Positions 1 through 8,035 of a stretch of 64,000 nucleotides of DNA are shown here, one piece after another (positions within the stretch are counted from its first letter, which is position 1; each line of letters starts with the position of its first letter). The position numbers and the translations under genes are program-made. A model generated the notes under the pieces. It searched no databases. It was given only the letters and a program-made list of their open reading frames with translations, and had not been told where the DNA came from. The stretch covers positions 21,703-85,702 of the forward strand of contig DHMX01000005.1 of NCBI GenBank assembly GCA_002406015.1, read 5' to 3'. This DNA is from Lachnospiraceae bacterium UBA4631. GTDB taxonomy: Bacteria; Bacillota; Clostridia; Lachnospirales; Lachnospiraceae.

Positions 1-1243
1 GAACATCAATACCAAGGTCTTTCAGGTATGTCGGTTCAATGTCAGGACAGGTCTGCAAAGTCTTTAATGAATGGTCATCCTGTACTTCCATAATTGTCAA
101 AGTTAATTTTGCCTGATGTGTTGCACCGTCTACACTTACTTCTCCGGATGGAGCTGCAAAGCTTATTTCGTCTGTATCAAATGCATCTATAACTGCTTCT
201 GTCTCGGTGGTTCCTGCTGCTTCTACAGCCGCCTTCCACAAATATACGGCAGTATATACACCTTCCGCCTGATTGGTAATGTATGCTTCATTCGGGTACT
301 TTGCCCGGAAATCTTCTACAAACTTCTTAGCTGCATCGGTTGCACCATCTTCTGTACCCATATCCTCAAAGAAGTTACCTGCTGAAATCATACCGCTTAA
401 GCCCGGAGCATCTACGATTGTCTGTTCATGCGAGTATACAATGTTACAGGTGGATGCTAAGGTTACACCTTCAACCTTGGCATTTACCCACTGGTCGAAG
501 AAGGAGGTCTGTGCAGAACCTACCAATAAGGTATATACAATATCTGCTCCGGAATCCTGAATCTTACTGATGGAACTACTGAACTGTGAGGTTCCTAATG
601 GGGAAAATTCAGTACCGACAACTTCCAGTCCTAACTGGTCGCAATATTCCTGCACCCACTGTGCTGAAATCTGTCCGTAATTATAATCTGCTGCCAGAAT
701 ATATACCTTACTTCCCATGTTGTTATCCTTTAAATACTGCATCAGCGGTAAAATGGACTGCTCCGGTCCGGTACCGGTACACAGGCAATACCGACTGGCT
801 ACACCACCTTCATAGAAAGTAGGATAAATTAATAATGCCTTGTTTTGTTCAAATGTAGAACGAATGGCTTCCCGGTTTGCACTGGTTCCATCCTGAAATA
901 CAACCGCACATTCATCTTCCAGAATTAATTCCTTTGCCAGATTCTGATAACGCTGTGTATCACTCTGTCCATCTACAATAATCGGTTCAATCTGTTTACC
1001 GAGAACTCCACCGGCTTCATTGATTTCATCCACTGCCAACTGAAAGGCTGCTACATTACAGGTAATGGCATTATCACCGGACTGGTCACTCATGAAGCCT
1101 ACCTTAATCGTATCTCCGCCACCGGCTCCTCCGCTTCCGGATGCTCCGCTGCTTCCCGAACCACCGGAACCGCAGCCTGCCAGACCAAGTATCATTGTTG
1201 CCGCAGCAAATGCTGCAAATATTTTCTTCATGTGTTTTCTCAT
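1..1243 (-). CDS. ABC transporter substrate-binding protein, urea/short-chain amide (UrtA) type, 3' partial
   Basis: The minus-strand frame is open from an ATG at 1243 to the window edge (about 414 codons), so the C-terminus is cut off. The N-terminus is a lipoprotein signal (LAGCGSGG) followed by a Gly/Ser linker. The mature part begins IKVGFMSDQSG and reads like a periplasmic binding protein of the branched-chain amino acid/urea class (for example DEINEAGGVLGKQIEP and YNYGQISAQW). Such lipoproteins capture amides or urea for an ABC importer; the permease and ATPase genes would lie to the left of the window. An AAGGAG ribosome site lies 8 bases upstream of the ATG. The divergent genes are two amide-hydrolysing enzymes, which supports an amide or urea substrate. 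The exact ligand is not determined. Confidence 0.85.
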   Translation of the reverse strand, partial: MRKHMKKIFAAFAAATMILGLAGCGSGGSGSSGASGSGGAGGGDTIKVGFMSDQSGDNAITCNVAAFQLAVDEINEAGGVLGKQIEPIIVDGQSDTQRYQNLAKELILEDECAVVFQDGTSANREAIRSTFEQNKALLIYPTFYEGGVASRYCLCTGTGPEQSILPLMQYLKDNNMGSKVYILAADYNYGQISAQWVQEYCDQLGLEVVGTEFSPLGTSQFSSSISKIQDSGADIVYTLLVGSAQTSFFDQWVNAKVEGVTLASTCNIVYSHEQTIVDAPGLSGMISAGNFFEDMGTEDGATDAAKKFVEDFRAKYPNEAYITNQAEGVYTAVYLWKAAVEAAGTTETEAVIDAFDTDEISFAAPSGEVSVDGATHQAKLTLTIMEVQDDHSLKTLQTCPDIEPTYLKDLGIDV

Positions 1244-1335
1244 ATGTATTTCTCCTTTCATTTTTCATTTCTGAATTTTATAAACACCTTACTGCCAAAC
1301 AAGAAATCCTTCCGGCTTTTGTCCGCTGTCTGCGT

Positions 1336-1373
1336 AATAAAAATGGTGCCTACTTCTTTTAAGTAAGCACCAT
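1336..1373 (-). terminator. Intrinsic terminator in the leader of the UrtA-like gene (possible attenuator)
   Basis: Read on the minus strand, an 11-bp stem with one mismatch (arms 1361-1371 and 1345-1355, 5-base loop) is followed directly by five T residues. It lies about 100 bases upstream of the UrtA-like start codon and downstream of the putative minus promoter. It would therefore stop that gene's own transcript unless antiterminated. Confidence 0.6.
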
Positions 1374-1407
1374 CGCCTCATGTGATTTGTTGTTTGTTGT
1401 AGTTTTC

Positions 1408-1435
1408 ATTATATGAATTTTCGGAATGAAGTAAA
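1408..1435 (-). promoter_or_regulatory. Putative sigma-A promoter of the UrtA-like gene
   Basis: On the minus strand TTTACT (1435-1430) and a perfect TATAAT (1413-1408) are separated by 16 bases. The predicted start is near 1400, giving a leader of about 155 bases that includes the hairpin at 1336-1373. Confidence 0.55.
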
Positions 1436-1488
1436 CGGAAGAAACTTTGTTTGTACCCAGAGAAATTTTAGATGTACATTTCTATGCG

Positions 1489-1517
1489 TTGACACTCAAA
1501 TCTTTGCGTGTCATGAT
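1489..1517 (+). promoter_or_regulatory. Putative promoter with overlapping dyad upstream of the amidohydrolase
   Basis: TTGACA at 1489-1494 and CATGAT at 1512-1517 are spaced 17 bases apart. An inverted repeat TGACAC-N12-GTGTCA (1490-1513) overlaps the promoter and could be an operator. The -10 match is weak. Confidence 0.35.
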
Positions 1518-1571
1518 AAATACCACTTTACAGAACCACCTATTATTAATAGGAAAAAAGGAGGGTCATAT

Positions 1572-2747
1572 ATGGATATATCAATGCTTTCAGCTCATAT
1601 TCTGCATAACCGGAGAAGCCTGCATGCAATTCCGGAAACCGGTACTCAGCTTCCGAAAACGCGGACATATCTGGAACAATGCCTTACCGCTATCGGAATC
1701 CCTTTTGTCCGCAATCAGGCTGACAGCGGAATCATTGCAATTATGAAAACACCGCTTCCGGGTAAAACCATTGCTTTCCGCACAGACATGGATGCCTTAC
1801 CGATAACAGAGGAGACTATGCTTCCCTTTGCCGCTGCCAACGGAAATATGCACGCCTGCGGACATGATGCACACATGGCTATTTTACTTGGGGCTATCGA
1901 ATTACTATGGCAGCAACGAGCCAATCTATCGGGCTGCTTCTTATTTCTGTTCCAGACCGGTGAAGAAACCTCCGAAGGAGCAAGACTTATGTGTGAGGAG
2001 CCAATCTTTCAGAACTATCATCCGGACTGTATCTTTGGTCTTCATGTCGGACGGTTACACCCTGACATCGCACACGGACAATTGGGAATCTCTCCCGGCA
2101 TTTGTATGGCATCCTATGATAAGTTCATAATTCAGATTCAGGGAAAGGGAACGCATGGTTCTACTCCGGAGCTGGGAATTGACCCCCTTTACATCAGCTC
2201 TGTCATCGTTCAAAATCTCCCTTCCATTTTAGGACGCGAACATTCCGCCCTGCATCCGGGCGTTATCTCGGTCGGAAAAATTAACGGTGGTGATACCTAC
2301 AATATTATACCGGATTCCTGCACCATGGAAGGAACCTTCCGTTCCTTAGATAATGCTACCCGAACCTTTCTGGCTGACCGTATATCCGGTCTGGCTGAAG
2401 GAATTGCCGCCGCCTTTCATGCCACAGCCCGGACGCAGATTATATGGGGAGCGGCTCCCTTATGCAATACCCCTTCCCTTACAAAACAGGTACAGCAAAT
2501 AGCACTGCAAGCCTTTTCTCCGGAGGAGGTTATAACCGACCTTTCCCCAATTATGGTTGGTGAGGACTTCGCTACCTATCTGGAACACATTCCCGGCACC
2601 TACTGCTTTCTGGGTACTAATCCACCGGAAGGTACACCTGCTTATCCGCACCATAATTCCCGTTTTGATATAGATGATTCTGTCTTATGGAAGGGTGCTG
2701 TCCTCTTTTATCAGATTGCCAAATCCTATTCGGATGGGAACATCTAA
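1572..2747 (+). CDS. M20 family metallopeptidase / amidohydrolase (IAA-amino acid, hippurate hydrolase type)
   Basis: 391 residues from the ATG at 1572, chosen because an AAAAAGGAGG site lies just upstream; the frame is open further upstream but without a ribosome site. Family members remove acyl groups from N-acyl amino acids using two metal ions. Visible signatures are FRTDMDALPITE near residue 70, HACGHDAHMA with the metal ligands Cys96 and His98, a TGEETSEGA stretch, and GEDFATYLEHIPG near the C-terminus. It is divergent from an amide-type ABC binding protein and followed by a nitrilase, so a role in scavenging nitrogen from amides is plausible. The substrate is unknown. Confidence 0.9.
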   Translation: MDISMLSAHILHNRRSLHAIPETGTQLPKTRTYLEQCLTAIGIPFVRNQADSGIIAIMKTPLPGKTIAFRTDMDALPITEETMLPFAAANGNMHACGHDAHMAILLGAIELLWQQRANLSGCFLFLFQTGEETSEGARLMCEEPIFQNYHPDCIFGLHVGRLHPDIAHGQLGISPGICMASYDKFIIQIQGKGTHGSTPELGIDPLYISSVIVQNLPSILGREHSALHPGVISVGKINGGDTYNIIPDSCTMEGTFRSLDNATRTFLADRISGLAEGIAAAFHATARTQIIWGAAPLCNTPSLTKQVQQIALQAFSPEEVITDLSPIMVGEDFATYLEHIPGTYCFLGTNPPEGTPAYPHHNSRFDIDDSVLWKGAVLFYQIAKSYSDGNI

Positions 2748-2818
2748 CTTTTTTCATGTAGCAACTAATTTTTATCGGTTGTGAAGTATCCTGTCCTATG
2801 ATACATTACAGCTATCAA

Positions 2819-2853
2819 AAGGCACAAGGTCGTGTAACGGAAGCTTGTGCCTT
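2819..2853 (+). terminator. Intrinsic terminator after the amidohydrolase
   Basis: A 10-bp perfect stem (AAGGCACAAG and CTTGTGCCTT) is followed by an A/T-rich stretch. It separates the amidohydrolase from the nitrilase gene. Confidence 0.65.
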
Positions 2854-2912
2854 ATTATATTTATTATTTATATCGTTACTATTGATATTATTTATGTAAA
2901 GGAGGACAACTT

Positions 2913-3818
2913 ATGAAAGATATTATTACTGTATCCTGTGTTACCTTTAATGCCACTTGGGGTGATAAAGCAAAGAACCTGAATCGAATCAAGGGGTATA
3001 TTGAAGCTGCTGCTAAAAAAGGCTCTGATTTCGTAGTATTTCCGGAGATGGCATTAACCGGATATGACGATGAAGAAGAAAAAGATAAAAAGGATAAAAT
3101 GCAATCCATTCAGGCAGAGCTGATTCCGGGTCCTTCTACGAATGAAGTAGCTGAACTGACAAAGAAGCTTGGAATTTATGCCGTATTCGGAATGCCGGAG
3201 CGGGACCCTTCCGACCCTTCTATTATTTATAATGCACTGGCAGTCTTTGGACCGGACGGACTTGTCGGTTCTTATCGTAAAATGCATCTGCCTTATCCGG
3301 AACCGCATTGGGCAACCCGCGGAGACAAGCCGTTTATTCTGGATACTCCTTGGGGTCCAATCGGCATTGCTATCTGTTATGATTCCTACTGCTTCCCTGA
3401 AATGATGCGTTATGAGGGTGCAAAGGGCTGTCGAATGCATATCAACTGTACGGCTCTTGCTAAGTGCCATGGAATTGCTTTAGGCTCTACCACCTTGGAA
3501 GCAGAGGTTATTGTAAATCAGATGTATATTGCTTCTTCTAATCTGGGTGGAAAGGATTTATACAACGAATTCTGGGGTGGAAGCAGCATTATCGGTCCAA
3601 GCCGGAATTTCTGGGAGGCTTATTATTATGCCGGCTACCCATTTACACATGAGAAAGCCATTCAGTGTGAAATGCACACAGCAACCATTGATTTGACACT
3701 TGCAGGACGCGATATTTTCAAGGCAAATCCAATGATTGACGGAGCTACTGATTATCGTCCGGATAAATACATCGAAATGTGCAAGGATGTATTAGCCGAC
3801 CCAAATTTCGGAAAATAA
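2913..3818 (+). CDS. Carbon-nitrogen hydrolase (nitrilase superfamily amidase)
   Basis: 301 residues, with an AAAGGAGG site before the ATG. The nitrilase Glu-Lys-Cys triad is recognisable: Glu45 in FPEMALTGY, Lys123 in YRKMHLPYPE, and Cys155 in IGIAICYDSY. Members hydrolyse amides, carbamoyl compounds or nitriles, or transfer acyl groups, in the cytoplasm. It belongs to the free-standing amidase branches rather than the 345-residue AmiE branch, so formamide, short aliphatic amides or N-carbamoyl compounds are all possible. Together with the M20 enzyme and the divergent amide-type transporter it suggests a small amide-utilisation cluster. Confidence 0.88.
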   Translation: MKDIITVSCVTFNATWGDKAKNLNRIKGYIEAAAKKGSDFVVFPEMALTGYDDEEEKDKKDKMQSIQAELIPGPSTNEVAELTKKLGIYAVFGMPERDPSDPSIIYNALAVFGPDGLVGSYRKMHLPYPEPHWATRGDKPFILDTPWGPIGIAICYDSYCFPEMMRYEGAKGCRMHINCTALAKCHGIALGSTTLEAEVIVNQMYIASSNLGGKDLYNEFWGGSSIIGPSRNFWEAYYYAGYPFTHEKAIQCEMHTATIDLTLAGRDIFKANPMIDGATDYRPDKYIEMCKDVLADPNFGK

Positions 3819-3854
3819 ATTTGCTTACTCACTTACTCACTAATATCTGAACAA

Positions 3855-3892
3855 GCTGCCGCCTTATGATGGAAACGTCATAAAGCGGCAGC
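3855..3892. terminator. Bidirectional terminator hairpin between nitrilase and ywmB-like gene
   Basis: A long stem begins GCTGCCGC (3855) and closes with GCGGCAGC (3892), with an inner TTATGA/TCATAA section. It sits between two convergent genes and can serve both; the U-tract is weak. Confidence 0.6.
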
Positions 3893-3904
3893 TAAATTGT
3901 TCTC

Positions 3905-4660
3905 TTAAAACGACTGGCTGATATACGGAACTGCCAGATGTAAATAGGTCATGTTCTCATCCTCATGATAGGTAACTGCCAGATTTACATTTATCTTTTT
4001 TCCGTTCTGGTATATAACGCGGTCAAACCGACTGGTGTATCCGTACAGGCAATAGTAATTATCATTGTCAATTTCCTGAACCGGTGTGGCATTTAAGGAT
4101 GACATTATACCGTCTACCAATTCTGTTCTGCGTGCCTCTGACACAGCTCCTTCTGTCTTTCCTTTTATATACAGATTGATGCTCGGTGTCATTCCTACTT
4201 CCTGATAAATGTCCTCTAGCAGCTCCTTACATTCCATTGCATACTCAATATCATCATAGATAGTAATATCACTTAAAATAGTTTGCTCTGTCACCGGCTC
4301 CCGGTTATCATTCATGGTATCCATGCTGACCACCTGAAGGACGGTATTGCCGTATTTTCCGTTTTTGGTTAATGTACTTTCCCGATAGGAATCTCCTTCC
4401 GATGCCGTAATCTCATAGCCGTCTGTGATTCCCAACTGCTTTGCCAGATTCCGCAGCATAGTTTCCTTGGTTTCACCGGATAGCTCCAGTTCCCCGAATT
4501 TACCATACGCACTGATACACACTTCTACCGGAACCATATCACTGCTGTTAAATGCTTCTACTACATTTCCTTCCGGCTCCATGCCCTGATTAATGAATAA
4601 CTGAATCATAACTGCCAGCCAGATTAATACCACCAACGCAGTTTTACCTGTTGCTTTCAT
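3905..4660 (-). CDS. YwmB-like (TATA-box-binding-fold) exported protein
   Basis: 251 residues from the ATG at 4660, preceded by AGTGAGG; a TTG 24 bases upstream is also in frame but poorly placed. An N-terminal hydrophobic segment (about residues 6-25) anchors or exports the protein. The remainder fits the YwmB family of Bacillus and Clostridia, whose function is unsettled; the gene often lies near cell-envelope and sporulation genes. Its upstream region and first codons are duplicated at 21847-21953. Confidence 0.7.
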   Translation of the reverse strand: MKATGKTALVVLIWLAVMIQLFINQGMEPEGNVVEAFNSSDMVPVEVCISAYGKFGELELSGETKETMLRNLAKQLGITDGYEITASEGDSYRESTLTKNGKYGNTVLQVVSMDTMNDNREPVTEQTILSDITIYDDIEYAMECKELLEDIYQEVGMTPSINLYIKGKTEGAVSEARRTELVDGIMSSLNATPVQEIDNDNYYCLYGYTSRFDRVIYQNGKKINVNLAVTYHEDENMTYLHLAVPYISQSF

Positions 4661-4750
4661 ATCTATAACCTCACTTCCAATCAACAGCTATTCTGCCGAT
4701 TTTTCGTTATTTTATAGTTGTAGTATGAACAGGTTTTCCAGATTTATACA
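4649..4750 (+). repeat. Direct repeat copy A (ywmB 5' region), left flank of the sulfur/nitrogenase-like island
   Basis: The segment covers the first codons of the ywmB-like gene, its ribosome site and upstream sequence. It aligns without inversion to 21847-21953: the first 32 bases differ at only two positions, and the stretch ATAGTTGTAGTATGAA is identical. The two copies bracket about 17 kb. Confidence 0.75.
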
Positions 4751-4758
4751 GTTTGTTT

Positions 4759-5184
4759 TCATGAGCGGAGAGATTCATGCTTATCCATTTTCCCATAATA
4801 GAAAGCGATTTTTTCTAATGCCTCATTAATTTCGCACGCCACATCAAATACAGATATAGCTTTTTTTTCAAATTGCTTCTGTGCCTGAAATCCAATTTTT
4901 TTGCATACAACACATCTGCAATCCGATATAAGCCCTACTCTTGAAATTACATCTGAAGAACCGTTACATCCACTACCATTACCGCCACAGCCTTCATTTC
5001 TGCAACCCGATGTGTTGCACGAATTTTCACTGATTTTCTGTATTTCTGTGTCGTTACAAACAACTCTTTCTTCTATCAACCTGATTTCATCCGATACTTC
5101 ATAAATCAGAAATTTTGTAACTTCACCAAATTTTAAGTTTACATGAATTCCGTCAGAAGAACCAACTGCAATTTTATAAGCCAA
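4759..5184 (-). CDS. NifX/NifB-C-terminal-like cofactor-binding protein with Cys/Gly-rich insert
   Basis: 141 residues from a TTG at 5184. This start is preferred because GGGAGGT lies 6 bases upstream and the protein then begins like its paralogue at 9908 (YKIAVGSSDG versus YKIAVASSDG). The fold is that of the dinitrogenase Fe-Mo cofactor-binding family, small proteins that bind or carry NifB-type clusters. Unusually, a central stretch of about 20 residues has repeated Cys and Gly (starting CNTSGC, then GCGGNGSGC), followed by CRCVVC. It is the last gene of the nitrogenase-like operon, separated from nifK by a 12-bp hairpin. A cluster chaperone role is inferred. Confidence 0.8.
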   Translation of the reverse strand: MAYKIAVGSSDGIHVNLKFGEVTKFLIYEVSDEIRLIEERVVCNDTEIQKISENSCNTSGCRNEGCGGNGSGCNGSSDVISRVGLISDCRCVVCKKIGFQAQKQFEKKAISVFDVACEINEALEKIAFYYGKMDKHESLRS

Positions 5185-5210
5185 ACTAGTACCTCCCGCC
5201 ATATGGCAAC

Positions 5211-5242
5211 TGCCTGTAAACCCTAATTGTGGTTTACAGGCA
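5211..5242 (-). other. Intercistronic 12-bp hairpin between nifK-like and nifX-like genes
   Basis: Perfect arms TGCCTGTAAACC (5211-5222) and GGTTTACAGGCA (5231-5242) flank an 8-base loop. On the minus strand no T-run follows, so this looks like an mRNA-stabilising or partial-termination element rather than a full terminator. Confidence 0.6.
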
Positions 5243-5257
5243 GCTTCTTATTTCTCT

Positions 5258-6556
5258 TTAATTGAACCGCTGAACCGCTACCGTATAAATATCCTCTATT
5301 AATCGGATTCCTCCGGTATATCCTACATAAAAATCATCAAATACAACCTTATCCTGCACCGGCCATGAGATATTAAGGAAATTGCCTTTTAACTCTCCTG
5401 TAAGCTCCTTCTCATAATATCCGCCAAGAATAAGAGGATAGCCATGATAGTCATGCTGTCTAATTTCTTCATGAATTTTATATCCATCTGTTTCAAAGGA
5501 TACCTCTGCCTCAAGTCCAAAATTAAGCTTCTTAAATTCCTCGGCAATCCGGTCTCTGTAGGTTTTCGGTGTGTCATCTACAACAAACTGCTTTGCCGGA
5601 ACAAGTCCTAAATCATTTACAAGGAATTTAGTGATACCAAGTGAATATTGTGCATCTGCAATAACCGTAAACTGCTTGTTAATGACACGATTCTCAAGGA
5701 ATAAATCTGCATATCTTTCAATCAGATAGTAATAGTAGTCTTCATGCTCCTTTATTACTTCCTCCACCTTTTCTTTATCCACTCCTGCAAATTCGCCAAC
5801 AGCTCTTAAGAATTTGCTCGTCTCAGTGGCACCGATTGGAAGTGTCGGATAATGAAGATACGGTATTCCAAGCTTTCGTTCCATCTTCTTCATATTTCCA
5901 AGACCTACCCACGGAGATACAAGAAGGTTGAACTCTGCCTCCGGAATCTTATTGATATTCTCAATTCCTCTTTTAAATCCAAATATTGTGTTCGGTGTAA
6001 GCCCTAATTCCCGAATCAGTTTTTCAAGCTCTCTGATATTTCCAAGCCAGAATAAATCCTGATACGGAACATCCGCCCAAATATTCACAAGACCCTTTTG
6101 TTTTTTATCTGATTTTTTCAGATACTGGTCAATAATCGCATCCACTACCTGCTCATGACCCTTATAATTATTTCCCTTAAATCCCGCTGTTGGTGCGTAG
6201 ATAACCGGCTTGTCTGCATCTTCAAAGCGTGATACCACTTCACCGGAATCATCACCTACAATCTCTGGGATACAACCCGTCAGAACCACATACAAATCTG
6301 CATCAATAACCTTTAAAGCATTTTCAATCGTTGAATTCAGTTTTTTTACTCCGCCAAATACAACATCCTTCTCATTGATACTGGTACATGGAAAAATATT
6401 CGGTGAAAAGTATCCCGAGCTTCCAGTTGATTCCGAGAGCTTCTGGGCACATCCCGGACCGGAATGAAGTATCGGCAATGCTCTGTCAATTGCCTGAACT
6501 GTCTGCATGGCTCCAAGTGCACACTTATACCTTTGTTTATCTAAAAGCTTTGCCAT
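5258..6556 (-). CDS. Nitrogenase-like component 1, beta-type (NifK-like) subunit
   Basis: 432 residues with a GAGGAGG site before the ATG. It is shorter than true NifK (about 510-520). The three cysteines that in NifK bind the P-cluster side are all visible: Cys12 (RYKCALGA), Cys36 (HSGPGCAQKL) and Cys95 (LTGCIPEIVGDD). The family motif KDVVFGGVKKL follows. It sits one base after the NifD-like gene, so the two should form a heterotetramer that receives electrons from the NifH-like protein. The absence of nifEN and the cysteine-synthesis neighbours point to a nitrogenase-like reductase, possibly of the methylthio-alkane reductase group, rather than to N2 fixation. Confidence 0.88.
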   Translation of the reverse strand: MAKLLDKQRYKCALGAMQTVQAIDRALPILHSGPGCAQKLSESTGSSGYFSPNIFPCTSINEKDVVFGGVKKLNSTIENALKVIDADLYVVLTGCIPEIVGDDSGEVVSRFEDADKPVIYAPTAGFKGNNYKGHEQVVDAIIDQYLKKSDKKQKGLVNIWADVPYQDLFWLGNIRELEKLIRELGLTPNTIFGFKRGIENINKIPEAEFNLLVSPWVGLGNMKKMERKLGIPYLHYPTLPIGATETSKFLRAVGEFAGVDKEKVEEVIKEHEDYYYYLIERYADLFLENRVINKQFTVIADAQYSLGITKFLVNDLGLVPAKQFVVDDTPKTYRDRIAEEFKKLNFGLEAEVSFETDGYKIHEEIRQHDYHGYPLILGGYYEKELTGELKGNFLNISWPVQDKVVFDDFYVGYTGGIRLIEDIYTVAVQRFN

Positions 6557-6557
6557 C

Positions 6558-8024
6558 TTACTTCGCCTCCTCTAAAAATGCATCTACATTTTGTTTGTAC
6601 CACCAGTCTGTGTACGGCAGCTTCGAACGCTTTGCTAAATTTTCTTCAAAACTTCTATTTCTTATTGCATCCAGAATGGTCTTTGCAAATTCCAAGGTAT
6701 GCTTATAGCCGAATATCATATATTCATCCGCTACATAGATTGCCGGAGTTCCGTTTTTAATTGCCCAGACCGTAGAACCCGGATGTCGTGACAGATACAT
6801 ATCCGGCTTATATTTGTTCAATATATTCATAACCTCATAGTTTTGCTGGTCGGCTACACTTGCCTCAAAGTCAATATCATTATCAAGCAGATATTTCATG
6901 GATGGTGGCACATCGCCATTTTCATACTTCTTGTCATAATGCCATGCAAGTGCCCAGACAACCTTGATTCCAAGCTCATCCAGTACTCTGGATACCTCAA
7001 AGGTATATCCCGGTCCCATACCAAGGACTGCGGTAAGTCCTTTCAGCTCTTTTTTCACTTCTTCAATCTGAGGAATATAGATTGCACGCTGCTCTTCAAT
7101 ATAAGCTTCCACTTTTTCACTTCTTCCGGTTACCTTTCCGATTTCCCGAAGCCATGTTTCAAATCCTGTGATACCACACTGGTTGATACTTCTTACATAC
7201 GGAACGCCATATTTTTCTTCCAATGCATTGCCAAGGTAGTTACCTAACGTACCACAGATACAGGTTGTTGCAATGCTCTCTGACAAATGCGACAATTCTT
7301 CAATCGTCGAATTACAGTATAAAAATACCGGCTCAAGGTCAAACTCCTTAAACATCTCAATGATTTCCGGTCTGGCACTTTCATAGAAATTCTTAAAATT
7401 AATCTTGTTTGTCTTTATGCCCTCTCTCGGAGGCTGTACAATCGCCTGAAGAACTGCATGGTCAGATATATCGAAGCCGGTTGCCCATATTCTTGATTTG
7501 AAGCCTTCACAATGTACCGCTACAATCGGTACGCCAACTTCATCTCTAACTTCATCCACAATGCTGTCAATATCCTCACCGATAATACCTGTTGCACATG
7601 AGCTTGATACGAAAATTGCTTTTGGTTTATATCTTTTATTCACTTCCAAAATGATATTTCTCAATGTTTCCGTAGAACCAAAAATGGTGTCATTTTCATT
7701 CATATCAGTTCCAACGTAAACTGTATCACTGGTTACACCTCTCTTTTTTGACATAACCTTTGACATATAATAAGACCCTGCCCCTGTAACAGAACAGCCT
7801 GCCGGTCCGTGGTGAATAATTGCGACATCACGAATTCCTGCCAACTGTGATAATCCGCACATAGAAAGGCAGGTGCTGGATTGAGAAAAACATCTGGAAC
7901 AGCCTTTTAAGGTGCCACACTCACTCTGGGTTGCTAAATCCTTTAATGTTCCAACATAACCGGTAATGGAACCAATACGGTTCTCTCTTGTCGCTACGTT
8001 TGAATTTGACAAATTCACTGGCAT
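6558..8024 (-). CDS. Nitrogenase-like component 1, alpha-type (NifD-like) subunit
   Basis: 488 residues from the ATG at 8024 (AGGAG 8 bases upstream; an upstream GTG abuts the ribosome site). P-cluster ligand positions are present: Cys52 or Cys56, Cys77 in HHGPAGC and Cys143 in SSSCATGIIGED. The cofactor ligand corresponding to Azotobacter NifD Cys275 aligns with Cys257, 19 residues before the conserved EEKYGVPY end. The region matching NifD His442 reads GTPAIYVADEYMIFGYKH and has no His at the expected place. The N-terminus carries extra cysteines (GCSRC). These features fit a nitrogenase-like enzyme with an altered active site. The gene follows a cysteine synthase and precedes nifK directly. 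Confidence 0.88.
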   Translation of the reverse strand: MPVNLSNSNVATRENRIGSITGYVGTLKDLATQSECGTLKGCSRCFSQSSTCLSMCGLSQLAGIRDVAIIHHGPAGCSVTGAGSYYMSKVMSKKRGVTSDTVYVGTDMNENDTIFGSTETLRNIILEVNKRYKPKAIFVSSSCATGIIGEDIDSIVDEVRDEVGVPIVAVHCEGFKSRIWATGFDISDHAVLQAIVQPPREGIKTNKINFKNFYESARPEIIEMFKEFDLEPVFLYCNSTIEELSHLSESIATTCICGTLGNYLGNALEEKYGVPYVRSINQCGITGFETWLREIGKVTGRSEKVEAYIEEQRAIYIPQIEEVKKELKGLTAVLGMGPGYTFEVSRVLDELGIKVVWALAWHYDKKYENGDVPPSMKYLLDNDIDFEASVADQQNYEVMNILNKYKPDMYLSRHPGSTVWAIKNGTPAIYVADEYMIFGYKHTLEFAKTILDAIRNRSFEENLAKRSKLPYTDWWYKQNVDAFLEEAK

Positions 8025-8035
8025 ATCCTTCACTC

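Noticed and set aside
3054..3470. Minus-strand frame within the nitrilase gene
   Set aside because: The nitrilase frame carries the full catalytic triad; the antisense frame has no family signature.
5258..8024. Protochlorophyllide or chlorin reductase (BchNB) or CfbCD
   Set aside because: A NifB and NifX-type genes are present and the cofactor Cys is kept; neither is expected in these relatives. No tetrapyrrole genes are nearby.
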